Shown here: positions 1 to 9,295 of the stretch, piece by piece
Numbering within the stretch: the stretch's first letter is position 1
Layout of the letters: each line of letters begins with the position of its first letter
Notes under the pieces: model-generated
What the model was told of the DNA's origin: nothing
Databases searched by the model: none
The model's input: the letters and a program-made list of their open reading frames with translations, nothing else
Assembly (NCBI RefSeq): GCF_003570885.1
Contig: NZ_QXJC01000003.1
Span: forward strand, 868,001 to 932,000
Direction of reading: 5' to 3'
DNA length: 64,000 nucleotides
Source: Simplicispira hankyongi
Lineage (GTDB): Bacteria; Pseudomonadota; Gammaproteobacteria; Burkholderiales; Burkholderiaceae_C
Program-made: the position numbers and the translations under genes

Positions 1-111
1 ATGCCAAGGCGGTGCTTGCGGCGCGCTCCCACAGGCCGCCCGCCGCGCGCGGCCAACAATCCAGACATTCCCCATCGCAATTCGCCTGGTATTTTTCTCA
101 CCCTTCTCTTC

Positions 112-1317
112 ATGACCCTGTCTGCATTCACCCCCCACGGCGCTGCCCGCGCCTGCCCCTTGCTGGTGCTCGCCCTGACGGCCAGCGCCGCCGCGCTGGC
201 CCAGGGCGGCGGCGCTGCCATGTCTGGTGCCAGCGCGCCCGACGCCGCCTGGCGCAGCTGCGCGGCCATGACGGCCGACTCCAACGCCCGCCTGGCGTGC
301 TTTGACGGCTGGGCGCAGCAGCAGTCACTGGGCACACCCGTGGCCGCGGGAGGCGCGCCCGCCGCCAGCGCCATCGAAAACGCCGCTGCCCCCAAAGCCC
401 AGGTGGACACCACCCTGCCCGCCACGCGCGTGATCGAAGTCGCCCGCACCGAGGGCTGCCGCGACCCGCAGTACAGCGAGCTCTCGCGCTTCTGGGAGCT
501 CGAATCGGGCACCGACTGCGGCACCTTCAGCTTTCGCGGCTACCGACCCATTTCCGTCTCCGTGGTGGCTGCCAGCAACGTGGACCGCGAGCCCACTTCA
601 CCGGCACCCGACCATTCGGCGCTGCAATCGGTCCCCTACCGCCGCACCGAGGGGCGCTTGCAACTCTCCGTGCGCACCAAGGTGGCCCAGGGCCTGCTGA
701 CCCAGGGCAACCCCACGCTGAGGGATTCGCTGTGGTTTGGCTACACCCAACAGTCGTACTGGCAGGTGTTCACGCCGCAGATCTCGCGCCCGTTCCGCAC
801 CACCGACCACGAGCCCGAAGTCATGTACGTCTACCCGACCGACGCACAGCTCCCCTTTGGCTGGCGCTGGCGCTACAGCGGCATCGGGCTGGTGCACCAG
901 TCCAATGGCCAGAGCGAGCCGCTGTCTCGCAGCTGGAACCGCGCCTATCTGATGACCGGCATCGAGCTCGATAGCCGCTGGCGCCTACAGGCCAAGGTGT
1001 GGAAACGCATTGCCGAAGACGCCAGCAGCGACGACAACCCGGACATCAGCGACTACATCGGCCGCGGCGAGCTGTCGGCGTTCTGGAACGCCACCCCGGA
1101 CAGCACCCTGGGCCTGACCGTGCGCAGCTCACTGGGCAGCACGGCGCGTGGCTCGACACGGCTGGAGTGGCTGCAGGCCTTGGGCACGGGGCTGGGCGGC
1201 GGCAAAAGCAACCTGCGCCTGCACACGCAGCTGTTCTCGGGCTACGGCGACAGCATGATCGACTACAACCACAAGCGCACGGTCTTCAGCGTCGGCCTGA
1301 GCCTGGTGGATTTCTAA
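112..1317 (+). CDS. pldA: Outer-membrane phospholipase A (OMPLA)
   Basis: Integral outer-membrane beta-barrel enzyme that hydrolyses acyl esters of phospholipids misplaced in the outer leaflet. The open frame runs back to base 1, but the ATG at 112 begins a clear signal peptide ending near AAALAQGG, so I start there (401 aa). The signature HQSNGQSEPLSRSWN gives H262, S264 and N276, the same spacing as the H142/S144/N156 triad of the E. coli enzyme. The protein is over 100 residues longer than the E. coli one. The extra part is an N-terminal periplasmic stretch with a pair of cysteines (CAAMTADSNARLACFD) ahead of the barrel. Family assignment is firm; the role of the N-terminal extension is unknown. 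Confidence 0.93.
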   Translation: MTLSAFTPHGAARACPLLVLALTASAAALAQGGGAAMSGASAPDAAWRSCAAMTADSNARLACFDGWAQQQSLGTPVAAGGAPAASAIENAAAPKAQVDTTLPATRVIEVARTEGCRDPQYSELSRFWELESGTDCGTFSFRGYRPISVSVVAASNVDREPTSPAPDHSALQSVPYRRTEGRLQLSVRTKVAQGLLTQGNPTLRDSLWFGYTQQSYWQVFTPQISRPFRTTDHEPEVMYVYPTDAQLPFGWRWRYSGIGLVHQSNGQSEPLSRSWNRAYLMTGIELDSRWRLQAKVWKRIAEDASSDDNPDISDYIGRGELSAFWNATPDSTLGLTVRSSLGSTARGSTRLEWLQALGTGLGGGKSNLRLHTQLFSGYGDSMIDYNHKRTVFSVGLSLVDF

Positions 1318-1327
1318 CAGGAACACC

Positions 1328-1804
1328 CCCCTGAGGCGCTGCGCGCCTTCCCCCCGCTCTCGCTACGCTGCGCTGGGCGGGCAGGGGGACGACGCCCTCG
1401 CTGCGGGGCGGCCCTTGCTCGGCGTCCCACGCCTGGGGCCGCGCCAGTGGTGTGCGCTGCTGACGAGCGCGCAAGGCGGCCAGCAGCCCCTGAGGCGCTG
1501 CGCGCCTTCCCCCCGCTCTCGCTACGCTGCGCTGCGCGGGCAGGGGGACGACGCCCTCGCTGCGGGGCGGCTCTTGCTCGGCGTCCCGCGCCTGGGGCCG
1601 CGCCAGTGGTGTGCGCTGCTGACGAGCGCGCAAGGCGGCCAGCAGCCCCTGAGGCGCTGCGCGCCTTCCCCCCGCTCTCGCTACCCTGCGCTGCGCGGGC
1701 AGGGGGACGACGCCCTCGCTGCGGGGCGGCCCTTGCTCGGCGTCCCACGCCTGGGGCCGCGCCAGTGTTGTGCGCTGCTGACAAACGCGCAAGGCGGCCA
1801 GCAG
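1328..1804. repeat. Three tandem 159-bp repeats, intergenic
   Basis: Three adjacent near-identical units of exactly 159 bp (1328-1486, 1487-1645, 1646-1804), each starting CCCCTGAGGCGCTGCGCGCC and ending GGCGGCCAGCAG. Only a few bases differ between units. The GC-rich text (CCCCTG...TTCCCCC...GCAGGGGG) resembles the single element at 54057-54122. Open frames through it on both strands are periodic and low-complexity, so I do not call them genes. The stretch 1805-1998 that follows shows no gene; a GACAAT box near 1974 could be a -10 for the next gene. Confidence 0.9.
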
Positions 1805-1998
1805 CGTCCGATCACAACTCGTTACGACATCGCCCTCAAGTTCTGCGCCATCGCGCCGAAGCGCCGCCACAATGGCACGCGCGCCGACACCGGCATGGCT
1901 GCGCGCGGCAGGCGCCTGAACAGGGCGACTTTCTCACCGTTTAATCGGCCATTGCCGGCGCCTTGCGCCCTCGACAATGTGGACAAGAGGAGCCTCCG

Positions 1999-2385
1999 AT
2001 GGACATGCAATACCAGCTCAAGGCCGGCAGCTACTACCTGTACGACATGCGCGACGTGCCCAGCGCCGTGACCGGCGAGCGGCGCTTCAAGCTCAAGACC
2101 GACACCGTGGCGATTGCCTTTGACGCCCACACCGGTGAAGTGCACCAGCACGGCAGCCCGGTGCGCATCCAGTCCTGGGCCAACCACACGCGCCGGCGCC
2201 TGCGCGCGGCAGGCAATCAGGCGGTGGCCAACGACCTGGTCGTGGTGTCTGGCCCCCTGCCCGTGGACGAACTCAACAAATGCCTGTGGATTGCCGGCTA
2301 CTGCCGGCGCATGTTCAAGCGCCTCGCCACGCTGCCCCACGGCAAGCTGCAGCGCCCGCCTGAGACAACGCGCCGCGCCGCCTGA
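1999..2385 (+). CDS. Hypothetical protein, 128 aa
   Basis: I do not recognise this family. The start ATG at 1999 follows GAGGAGCCTCCG, a good ribosome binding site, so I prefer it to the in-frame upstream codon. The product is soluble-looking, with no signal peptide or membrane segment. The first half is beta-like (YQLKAGSYYLYDMRD, FKLKTDTVAIAFD). The second half is basic with two cysteines (KCLWIAGYCRRMFKRL) and ends in a disordered tail. It converges with the stress-protein gene nine bases downstream. It could be a small nucleic-acid or metabolite-binding protein, but nothing in the sequence decides this. Confidence 0.7.
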   Translation: MDMQYQLKAGSYYLYDMRDVPSAVTGERRFKLKTDTVAIAFDAHTGEVHQHGSPVRIQSWANHTRRRLRAAGNQAVANDLVVVSGPLPVDELNKCLWIAGYCRRMFKRLATLPHGKLQRPPETTRRAA

Positions 2386-2394
2386 GCTTGCGGT

Positions 2395-2865
2395 TTATTC
2401 GGCCCCGTCCTCATCCTCTGGGACTTCCGGCGCTTCGGCATGCTTGACGATGGTGACCGGCACCGGGCTGGAATGCGCCAGTGCCTGCGACACCGAACCC
2501 AGTAGCGCGCCGCTGATAGCGCCCTGACCGCGGGCGCCGATGATGGCCATGTCGCTCTGCGTGTTCTCAATCAAATCCACCAGTGTGTGCGCCGGGTCGC
2601 CCATGCCGATTTCCGTCTCGTAGGTCAGGCCCGCTGCATCGAGCAGCGCGCGGGCACCGGCCATCAGGTGGGCACCGGCCTCCAGGCTGGCAGCGGCAAT
2701 GCGGTCGGGGTCGCGCGAGACGACCAGCTCGTACAGCGTGGCCGGCTCCTGCACGTTGGCCAGCACGAAGTCGGCACGCAAACCAGCGTGCACCAGGCCA
2801 ATCGCGTGGCGCACGGCATCGAGCGCGAGTTCGGAGCCATCAACGGCAATCAGGATTCTGGGCAT
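2395..2865 (-). CDS. Universal stress protein, UspA family
   Basis: Cytoplasmic stress protein of 156 aa, one Usp domain. It opens MPRILIAVDGSELALDAV, the usual first strand and Asp of the fold, and ends with the ATP-binding pattern GARGQGAISGALLGSVS (G-x2-G-x9-G-S). It is therefore probably of the ATP-binding type. The frame extends further upstream without stops, but the family begins exactly at the ATG at 2865, preceded by AGAAGAAAG. It converges on the hypothetical gene at 1999-2385. Confidence 0.9.
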   Translation of the reverse strand: MPRILIAVDGSELALDAVRHAIGLVHAGLRADFVLANVQEPATLYELVVSRDPDRIAAASLEAGAHLMAGARALLDAAGLTYETEIGMGDPAHTLVDLIENTQSDMAIIGARGQGAISGALLGSVSQALAHSSPVPVTIVKHAEAPEVPEDEDGAE

Positions 2866-4343
<1,478 letters not shown>

Positions 4344-4391
4344 GTAAGCGCCTGTTCAAAGGAAAGCGGCCATAGCGGCACCACTGCTTGC

Positions 4392-4907
4392 ATGACGCCC
4401 GCACCCGCCCCGCTGCGATGGCTGCTTACCAGCCTGCGCACTCTGGCCGTCTGGCTACTGGCCCTGCTGGTCCTGTTCGAGGAATGGGGCTGGGAGCCCT
4501 TGCAGCGCCTGCTCGCGCGCATCGGCCGGTGGCCCGGTCTGCGCTGGGTGGAAGGCCGGGTGCGCGCGCTGCCGCCCTGGGCGGCGCTGGCGGCGTTTGG
4601 CGTCCCCACGCTCTTGCTGCTGCCCACCAAGCTGTTGGCGCTGTGGGCCATCGGAAACGGCCAGGTGCTGCTGGGCACGGCCGTGGTGGTTGCGGCAAAA
4701 ATCATCGGCACGGCCGTGGTGGCGCGCCTGTTCACCTTGACGCAACCGGCGCTGATGCGCCTGGCCTGGTTTGCCACCCTGTACCTTCGCTGGATCGCTC
4801 TGAAAACTGCACTGCTGGCGCGCGCCCGCACCTCCTGGCCCTGGCGAGCAGCGCGGGTGCTGCGGCAGCGCATGCGACGCTGGTGGCGGCGCACGCACCC
4901 AGAGTGA
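4392..4907 (+). CDS. Conserved hypothetical inner-membrane protein
   Basis: 171 aa; no named family recognised. Two or three hydrophobic segments are visible: residues about 12-30 (LAVWLLALLVLFEEWGW), 64-82 (ALAAFGVPTLLLLPTKLLAL) and 88-105. A strongly basic tryptophan/arginine tail follows (RQRMRRWWRRTHPE), which by the positive-inside rule should be cytoplasmic. It lies 48 bases downstream of tgt on the same strand and may be co-transcribed. A link to queuosine is not supported by anything else. Confidence 0.75.
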   Translation: MTPAPAPLRWLLTSLRTLAVWLLALLVLFEEWGWEPLQRLLARIGRWPGLRWVEGRVRALPPWAALAAFGVPTLLLLPTKLLALWAIGNGQVLLGTAVVVAAKIIGTAVVARLFTLTQPALMRLAWFATLYLRWIALKTALLARARTSWPWRAARVLRQRMRRWWRRTHPE

Positions 4908-4920
4908 ACTGCCTGAGGCT

Positions 4921-6024
4921 TCAGCTCGGAATCGGCGGCACTGGTGGCACGGGGACCGCTGCTGCCGGCGCAGTCGCAACGGCCGCAGCACGCCCGGCAC
5001 CCACCCCGCAGGCATGGCAGAACTTCGCAAACGCACTCTTGCGCGTGTTGCAGGCGCCGCAGCGGTCAAACAAACCGATACCGCAGTGCGGGCAGAAGTC
5101 GATCTTTTCGTTCTTCAAATCCACCGGACGCTCGCAGCCGGGACAGACGCTTTTGGCCAGGCGGGCCAGAGCCACGTCGTAGCTCAATTCCTTGCGTCGC
5201 TCCTGGTCCGGCAGGGCTTCGGCGAGTTTTTGCCGCTCCAGGTAGCGGTTGAGGGCCAGGATGGCGTAGCGCCCCACCAGCGCGGTTACCGCAATGCCCA
5301 CCACGTAACGCACGTAGCCGCCGTAGCTCGGCAGGTAGGGCACGAGCTCGACAAAGAAGGCGAACAGAGCGAAAAAGATGAAGCCCCAGACGAAGGGCCA
5401 GTAGGTGCCCTTGCGCTTTTTCACAAACAGCCAGCCGGCCACAACGAGCAGCGGCAGGGTCAGCGCCAGCCGGTAGAGGAACACACGCATTTCCACGCGC
5501 CGCATTTCCTCATTGAGCTTGGCGCGGGCCGCGGTCTCCATGCTGTCGAGCTGCTTTTGCGTTTGCGCTGCCGCCTGCCGTGCGTCCAGCGCCGCTTGCT
5601 GCTGCGCCTCGACGGCGCGCTGCTGGGCCTGTTCGGCGCGCTGCTGTGCGTCGAGCGCACGGGTGCGGGCGATGACTTCGGGGTCTTGCTCGGATCGCTG
5701 GGTCACGCTGCGCGTGGCCAGCCAATTGTTGAAGCTCTCGCGCTGGGCGCGCGTTTCGCTGCGCGCCTTGCTGCGCTGGAGCTGCGCCTGGGCCAGGGCG
5801 CTGTCGGCGGCCTCGGCCGCACTGCGCTCGCCGCGCAACTGCTCGCGCAGCCGCTGGGCCGCCGGCTGGTTCAGAAAGTTGTCGAGCGCCAGCGGCGTCT
5901 CCACCTTGGGCAGGTCGCCCACGATGGTGCCGCCCAGGCCGATCAGGAAGCTGGCAAACACCAGCGCCACCAGCCACAGGCCACGGCGAAACCATTTTTC
6001 CGACAGGCGCAGGGATTTGCTCAT
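4921..6024 (-). CDS. Membrane protein with coiled coil and C-terminal zinc ribbons
   Basis: 367 aa. An N-terminal membrane helix (about residues 14-33) is followed by a long Ala/Gln/Arg-rich coiled coil (about 60-175). Two further membrane helices follow near 180-245, then a cytoplasmic region with paired CxxC knuckles (CPGCERP, CPHCGIG, CGACNTR, CHACGVG) expected to bind two zinc ions. It ends in an Ala/Pro-rich tail. The architecture is visible but I know no function for it. It could be a membrane scaffold with a protein- or nucleic-acid-binding zinc domain. The start has CAGGAAAACG upstream. It converges with the gene at 4392. Confidence 0.8.
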   Translation of the reverse strand: MSKSLRLSEKWFRRGLWLVALVFASFLIGLGGTIVGDLPKVETPLALDNFLNQPAAQRLREQLRGERSAAEAADSALAQAQLQRSKARSETRAQRESFNNWLATRSVTQRSEQDPEVIARTRALDAQQRAEQAQQRAVEAQQQAALDARQAAAQTQKQLDSMETAARAKLNEEMRRVEMRVFLYRLALTLPLLVVAGWLFVKKRKGTYWPFVWGFIFFALFAFFVELVPYLPSYGGYVRYVVGIAVTALVGRYAILALNRYLERQKLAEALPDQERRKELSYDVALARLAKSVCPGCERPVDLKNEKIDFCPHCGIGLFDRCGACNTRKSAFAKFCHACGVGAGRAAAVATAPAAAVPVPPVPPIPS

Positions 6025-6053
6025 TTCGTTTTCCTGATGGGATTACTATATTT

Positions 6054-6100
6054 TCGATAGCTGTTCGCGCAATCACTGTATGCGTTGGAGGCTATTTTCT
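6054..6100. repeat. Degenerate copy of the dispersed palindromic repeat
   Basis: The text GATAGCTGTTCGCGCAATCA followed by TGTATGCGTTGGAGGCTATTTT matches the inverted orientation of the element at 45303-45350 (AGCTAT ... GCGC ... GCGC ... GAGGC). It sits in the intergenic space upstream of the zinc-ribbon protein. Confidence 0.6.
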
Positions 6101-6220
6101 TCTATTTTTTCTTACCTTTTCATCTGACCCGCCCCAGCGGCGGCGGCCCCTACGCCTGCGCGACAGGCGGGCAGCGCGCCGTCTTTCACAATGCCGCCAT
6201 CGCACTCAGAGGTATTTTCC

Positions 6221-7396
6221 ATGGCCAAAGCTTTTGATCTTGTCGTTCACGGCGCCACCGGTTTTACCGGCCGGCTGGTGGTGGAGTATCTGCTCCAGCG
6301 CTACCCAGCAGGCAGCGGTCTGCGCTGGGCCATGGGCGGGCGCAGTGCAGAGAAACTTGCCTCGGTGCGCGACGCCATCGGCGCGCCAGCCGATACGCCC
6401 CTGGTGCTGACCGACAGCAGCGACCCCGCCAGCCTGCAGGCGCTGATGGAGCAGACCCGGCTGGTGCTGACCACGGTGGGGCCCTACCAACTCTATGGCA
6501 GTGAACTCGTGGCGGCCTGCGCGGCTGCGGGTGTGGACTATGTCGACCTGTGCGGCGAGCCCGCCTGGATGCGCCAGATGATCGATGCGCACGAAGGTGC
6601 CGCAAAGGCCAGCGGCGCGCGCATCGTGTTCTCTTGCGGTTTTGATTCCATACCGTTCGACATGGGCGTGTGGATGTTGCAAAACGAGATGCACGCACGC
6701 TTTGGCCACCCCGCCAGCCGCGTGCGCGGACGCGTGCGCAAGATGAAGGGCACCTTCTCCGGCGGGACTGCCGCCAGCCTGAAAGCCACCATGGCCGCCG
6801 CCGCCGCGGACCCCGGCGTGCTGGAGCTGTTGCGCAACCCCTTCTCGCTCACCCCTGGCTTTGAAGGCCCGCGCCAACCCTCGGGCAACAAACCCATGGT
6901 GGACGAGGCGCTGGGCATGTGGGTAGCGCCGTTCGTGATGGCCGCCATCAACACGCGCAACGTCCACCGCTCCAACTTGTTGATGGGGCACCGCTACGGG
7001 CCGGACTTTGTGTACGACGAGATGCTGGTGACCGGCACGGGCGAGAAGGGCGAAGCGATGGCCAACGCCGTGGCCGCCGACAAGTCGCTTGGCTCCGACA
7101 GCGGCCCCAGACCGGGCGAAGGCCCTTCGCCCGAGGAGCGCGAGGCGGGGTTCTACGACGTGCTCTTCCTGGGGATGGACGCCGAGGGCCACCAACTGCG
7201 CGTGGCGGTCCAGGGCGACCGTGATCCGGGCTACGGCTCAACCTCCAAGATGATTGCCGAGGCGGCCGTGTGCCTGCTGCAGGACGCCACCAGCACACCG
7301 GGCGGTATCTGGACCACGGCCCCTGCACTGGGACAGGCGCTGATCGACCGGCTGCAGGCCCACGCCGGGCTGACATTCGCCGTCGAGCCAGCCTGA
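6221..7396 (+). CDS. Saccharopine dehydrogenase-like / enoyl reductase-like oxidoreductase
   Basis: 391 aa soluble protein. The N-terminus has a Rossmann fold (VVHGATGFTGRLVVEYL) for a dinucleotide, followed by GGRSAEKL and TTVGPYQLYGSELVAAC. This is the pattern of the saccharopine-dehydrogenase NADP-binding superfamily and its trans-acting enoyl reductase relatives. The conserved CGFDSIPFDMG lies near residue 140. The ATG at 6221 is chosen over the upstream in-frame ATG because the fold starts at once. The true substrate is unknown; annotation as saccharopine dehydrogenase should not be read as lysine metabolism. Confidence 0.85.
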   Translation: MAKAFDLVVHGATGFTGRLVVEYLLQRYPAGSGLRWAMGGRSAEKLASVRDAIGAPADTPLVLTDSSDPASLQALMEQTRLVLTTVGPYQLYGSELVAACAAAGVDYVDLCGEPAWMRQMIDAHEGAAKASGARIVFSCGFDSIPFDMGVWMLQNEMHARFGHPASRVRGRVRKMKGTFSGGTAASLKATMAAAAADPGVLELLRNPFSLTPGFEGPRQPSGNKPMVDEALGMWVAPFVMAAINTRNVHRSNLLMGHRYGPDFVYDEMLVTGTGEKGEAMANAVAADKSLGSDSGPRPGEGPSPEEREAGFYDVLFLGMDAEGHQLRVAVQGDRDPGYGSTSKMIAEAAVCLLQDATSTPGGIWTTAPALGQALIDRLQAHAGLTFAVEPA

Positions 7397-7402
7397 ACCG
7401 CC

Positions 7403-8023
7403 TTAGCGGAGCAGCCCCCACCACTGCCAGAGCGCAAAGCCTGCCAGCAGGGCCGCCGAGCTCCATTGGATGCGTTGGCGCCAGGTCTCGTCCAGGCGCG
7501 CGCGCCAACGGGCCACCATGGCAGTCAGCAGCAGCCACCACAGCGCCGAGCCCAGCCACACCCCCGCCACCATGGGCAGCACCGCCACGGTCCGGGCCCC
7601 ACCGGCCATGGCGCCGAAGATGGCGATGAACGACAGGATGGTGACCGGGTTCGACAGGGTGAGCGCCAGCGTGCCGACAAAACACCCCAACAGATCGCCG
7701 GACGTGGCCACGACTGCCGCCTGCCGGGCCATGGGCTGGCGTGCCACGCGCCAGGCCATCGCCAACAGCACCAGCCCACCCACCAGCGCCAGCCAGGTTC
7801 GCGCACCCACCAGCGCATCGATCAGAAAGCGCGTGCCCAGCGCCCCGAGTGCGCCATACAGCGCATCCGCCGTGGCCGCTCCGAGCCCCGTGGCCAAGCC
7901 GGCACGCATACCGCGCTCCAGCGTGCGCTGGATGGTCAGCAGGCCGATGGGCCCCACTGGCGCAGCGATCGAGAACCCCACCCACAGAGCCTCAGAAAAC
8001 AACAAAAATACCTTGGAAACCAT
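7403..8023 (-). CDS. LysE/RhtB-family amino-acid exporter
   Basis: 206 aa inner-membrane protein with about six hydrophobic segments. The signature AAPVGPIGLLTIQRTLERG near residue 20 and LSNPVTILSF in the middle mark the LysE/RhtB export family. The frame continues upstream, but the family start corresponds to the ATG at 8023. It is divergent from an Lrp/AsnC regulator 92 bp away, the classical arrangement in which the regulator senses an amino acid and controls the exporter. The substrate cannot be told from sequence. Confidence 0.9.
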   Translation of the reverse strand: MVSKVFLLFSEALWVGFSIAAPVGPIGLLTIQRTLERGMRAGLATGLGAATADALYGALGALGTRFLIDALVGARTWLALVGGLVLLAMAWRVARQPMARQAAVVATSGDLLGCFVGTLALTLSNPVTILSFIAIFGAMAGGARTVAVLPMVAGVWLGSALWWLLLTAMVARWRARLDETWRQRIQWSSAALLAGFALWQWWGLLR

Positions 8024-8115
8024 CTCGCCATGGTAGGCAGAGACGGCGCATGACAACAGCCAGAAAATTCGGCCGAACAGATTGAATGCCGTTCTTTTCA
8101 AAGCAAGAATTGGCA

Positions 8116-8580
8116 ATGACAAAACATTCACCGATCCAGCTCGACAACAAGGCCTGGCTGCTACTGCAGGCCCTGCAGGCCGATGGCCGGGCACCGCTCA
8201 AGGCGCTGGCCGATGCCACGGGCCTATCCATGCCGGCCACGGCCGAGCGCCTCAAGCGACTGCAGGAGTCCGGTGTGATCCGCGGCTACCAGGCACAGGT
8301 GGAACCGGCCGCCGTGGGCTACGGGGTGCGCGCCATCGTAGGCATCCATGTGCCGCAACCGGGCAAGCGCGCCCTGCTGGACAGGCTCGCCGAACTGCCC
8401 GAGGTGCTGGAATGCCACCATGTAGCGGGGGAGGATTCCTATGTGATGCAGGTCGTCGCCACCTCACTGCAAGACCTGGAGCGCTTCCTCGCCAGCATCA
8501 ACGGCTATGGCGAAACACGCACCTCCATCGTGTTCTCCACGCCCATCGAGCGGCGCGGGCTGGCGCGGCCTGCACGCTGA
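8116..8580 (+). CDS. Lrp/AsnC-family transcriptional regulator
   Basis: 154 aa. The N-terminal winged helix-turn-helix (LLQALQADGRAPLKALADAT, then SMPATAERLKRLQESGVIRG) is followed by a C-terminal ligand-binding/oligomerisation domain (VVATSLQDLERFLASINGYG). The start is ambiguous between ATG 8086 and ATG 8116; I use the latter because the DNA-binding domain begins close after it. Its position divergent to the exporter suggests local regulation in response to an amino acid. Confidence 0.9.
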   Translation: MTKHSPIQLDNKAWLLLQALQADGRAPLKALADATGLSMPATAERLKRLQESGVIRGYQAQVEPAAVGYGVRAIVGIHVPQPGKRALLDRLAELPEVLECHHVAGEDSYVMQVVATSLQDLERFLASINGYGETRTSIVFSTPIERRGLARPAR

Positions 8581-8668
8581 GGGCCTGTTCTCGTCTCTCC
8601 TGCAGGCGCGCGTTCGCGCGCAACCGGTCACCCACCTACACACAACTTCACGCTTGCCCTACAGACAT

Positions 8669-8698
8669 TTGACAAGCAGGCCGCATCATGGCGATATT
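8669..8698 (+). promoter_or_regulatory. Probable sigma-70 promoter for the 8733 gene
   Basis: TTGACA (8669-8674), an 18-nt spacer and GATATT (8693-8698). This is a perfect -35 and a 4/6 -10, 35 nt before the start codon of the secreted protein gene, with an AGGAGAAC ribosome binding site between. Confidence 0.55.
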
Positions 8699-8732
8699 GG
8701 CTTTCCGTGAGCCGTATCCCAGGAGAACCTTC

Positions 8733-9227
8733 ATGCACCGCCCTCTCACCACCGCCGCCGCTGTGGCTGCCCTTGCCCTCGCCAGCCTGGCGCCGGCGCA
8801 GGCTGCCACCCAGGCCACTGTGATCATCCAGTCCGGTCCAACCCTCGAATACCGCAACCTGCCACCACCACCGCCCCCACGTGTCATCGAGCGCCCTGGC
8901 ATGCGGCGTGGCCAAGTCTGGGTGGAAGGCCACTGGGAATGGCGCGGCGCACGCTACCACTGGATCAATGGCTACTGGCTGAAGATGCGCCCCGGCTACA
9001 CCTACATGCAACCTCACTGGGTGCAGAGCGGCGGCGATTGGCGCTTTGAGCGCGGCGGCTGGCAAGGCCGCGGTCCCGGTATGCGCGACCATGACGACAT
9101 GCGCAACCGCTACAACCGCCACGACATGGACGGCGACGGCCTGCGCAACAACCGGGACGGCGACCGCGATGGCGACGGCGTGCGCAACCGCAACGACCGG
9201 CATCCAAACGACCCGCGCCGCAATTAA
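8733..9227 (+). CDS. Secreted YxWxxGxW-type protein with Asp-rich C-terminal tail
   Basis: 164 aa. ATG 8733 follows AGGAGAACCTTC and begins a signal peptide ending LAPAQAA, so the protein is exported. The middle carries aromatic repeats (GHWEWRGARYHWINGYW, YMQPHWVQSGGDWRFERGGW) typical of the YXWV/WxxW repeat periplasmic or outer-membrane proteins of proteobacteria. The tail (DMDGDGLRNN, DGDRDGDGVRN) resembles calcium-binding thrombospondin type 3 motifs. It has its own promoter and a strong terminator, so it is probably monocistronic. Function unknown. Confidence 0.8.
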   Translation: MHRPLTTAAAVAALALASLAPAQAATQATVIIQSGPTLEYRNLPPPPPPRVIERPGMRRGQVWVEGHWEWRGARYHWINGYWLKMRPGYTYMQPHWVQSGGDWRFERGGWQGRGPGMRDHDDMRNRYNRHDMDGDGLRNNRDGDRDGDGVRNRNDRHPNDPRRN

Positions 9228-9257
9228 GCGCCCCCGGCATTGCGGCCTTGCTGCACG

Positions 9258-9293
9258 CAAAGCGCCCCAGCCCTCGCGGTTGGGGCGCTTTTT
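9258..9293. terminator. Bidirectional intrinsic terminator
   Basis: AAGCGCCCCA (9260-9269) pairs perfectly with TGGGGCGCTT (9281-9290), followed by a T run on the plus strand and preceded by As. It lies between the convergent genes ending at 9227 and 9296 and may serve both. Confidence 0.85.
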
Positions 9294-9295
9294 CG

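Noticed and set aside
1328-1804. Possible CRISPR-like array
   Set aside because: Units are 159 bp and directly adjoining, without unique spacers.
1286-2071. Open frames of 150-220 aa on both strands through the 159-bp repeats
   Set aside because: They have a 53-codon periodicity dictated by the repeat, low complexity and no start signals; they are by-products of the tandem array.
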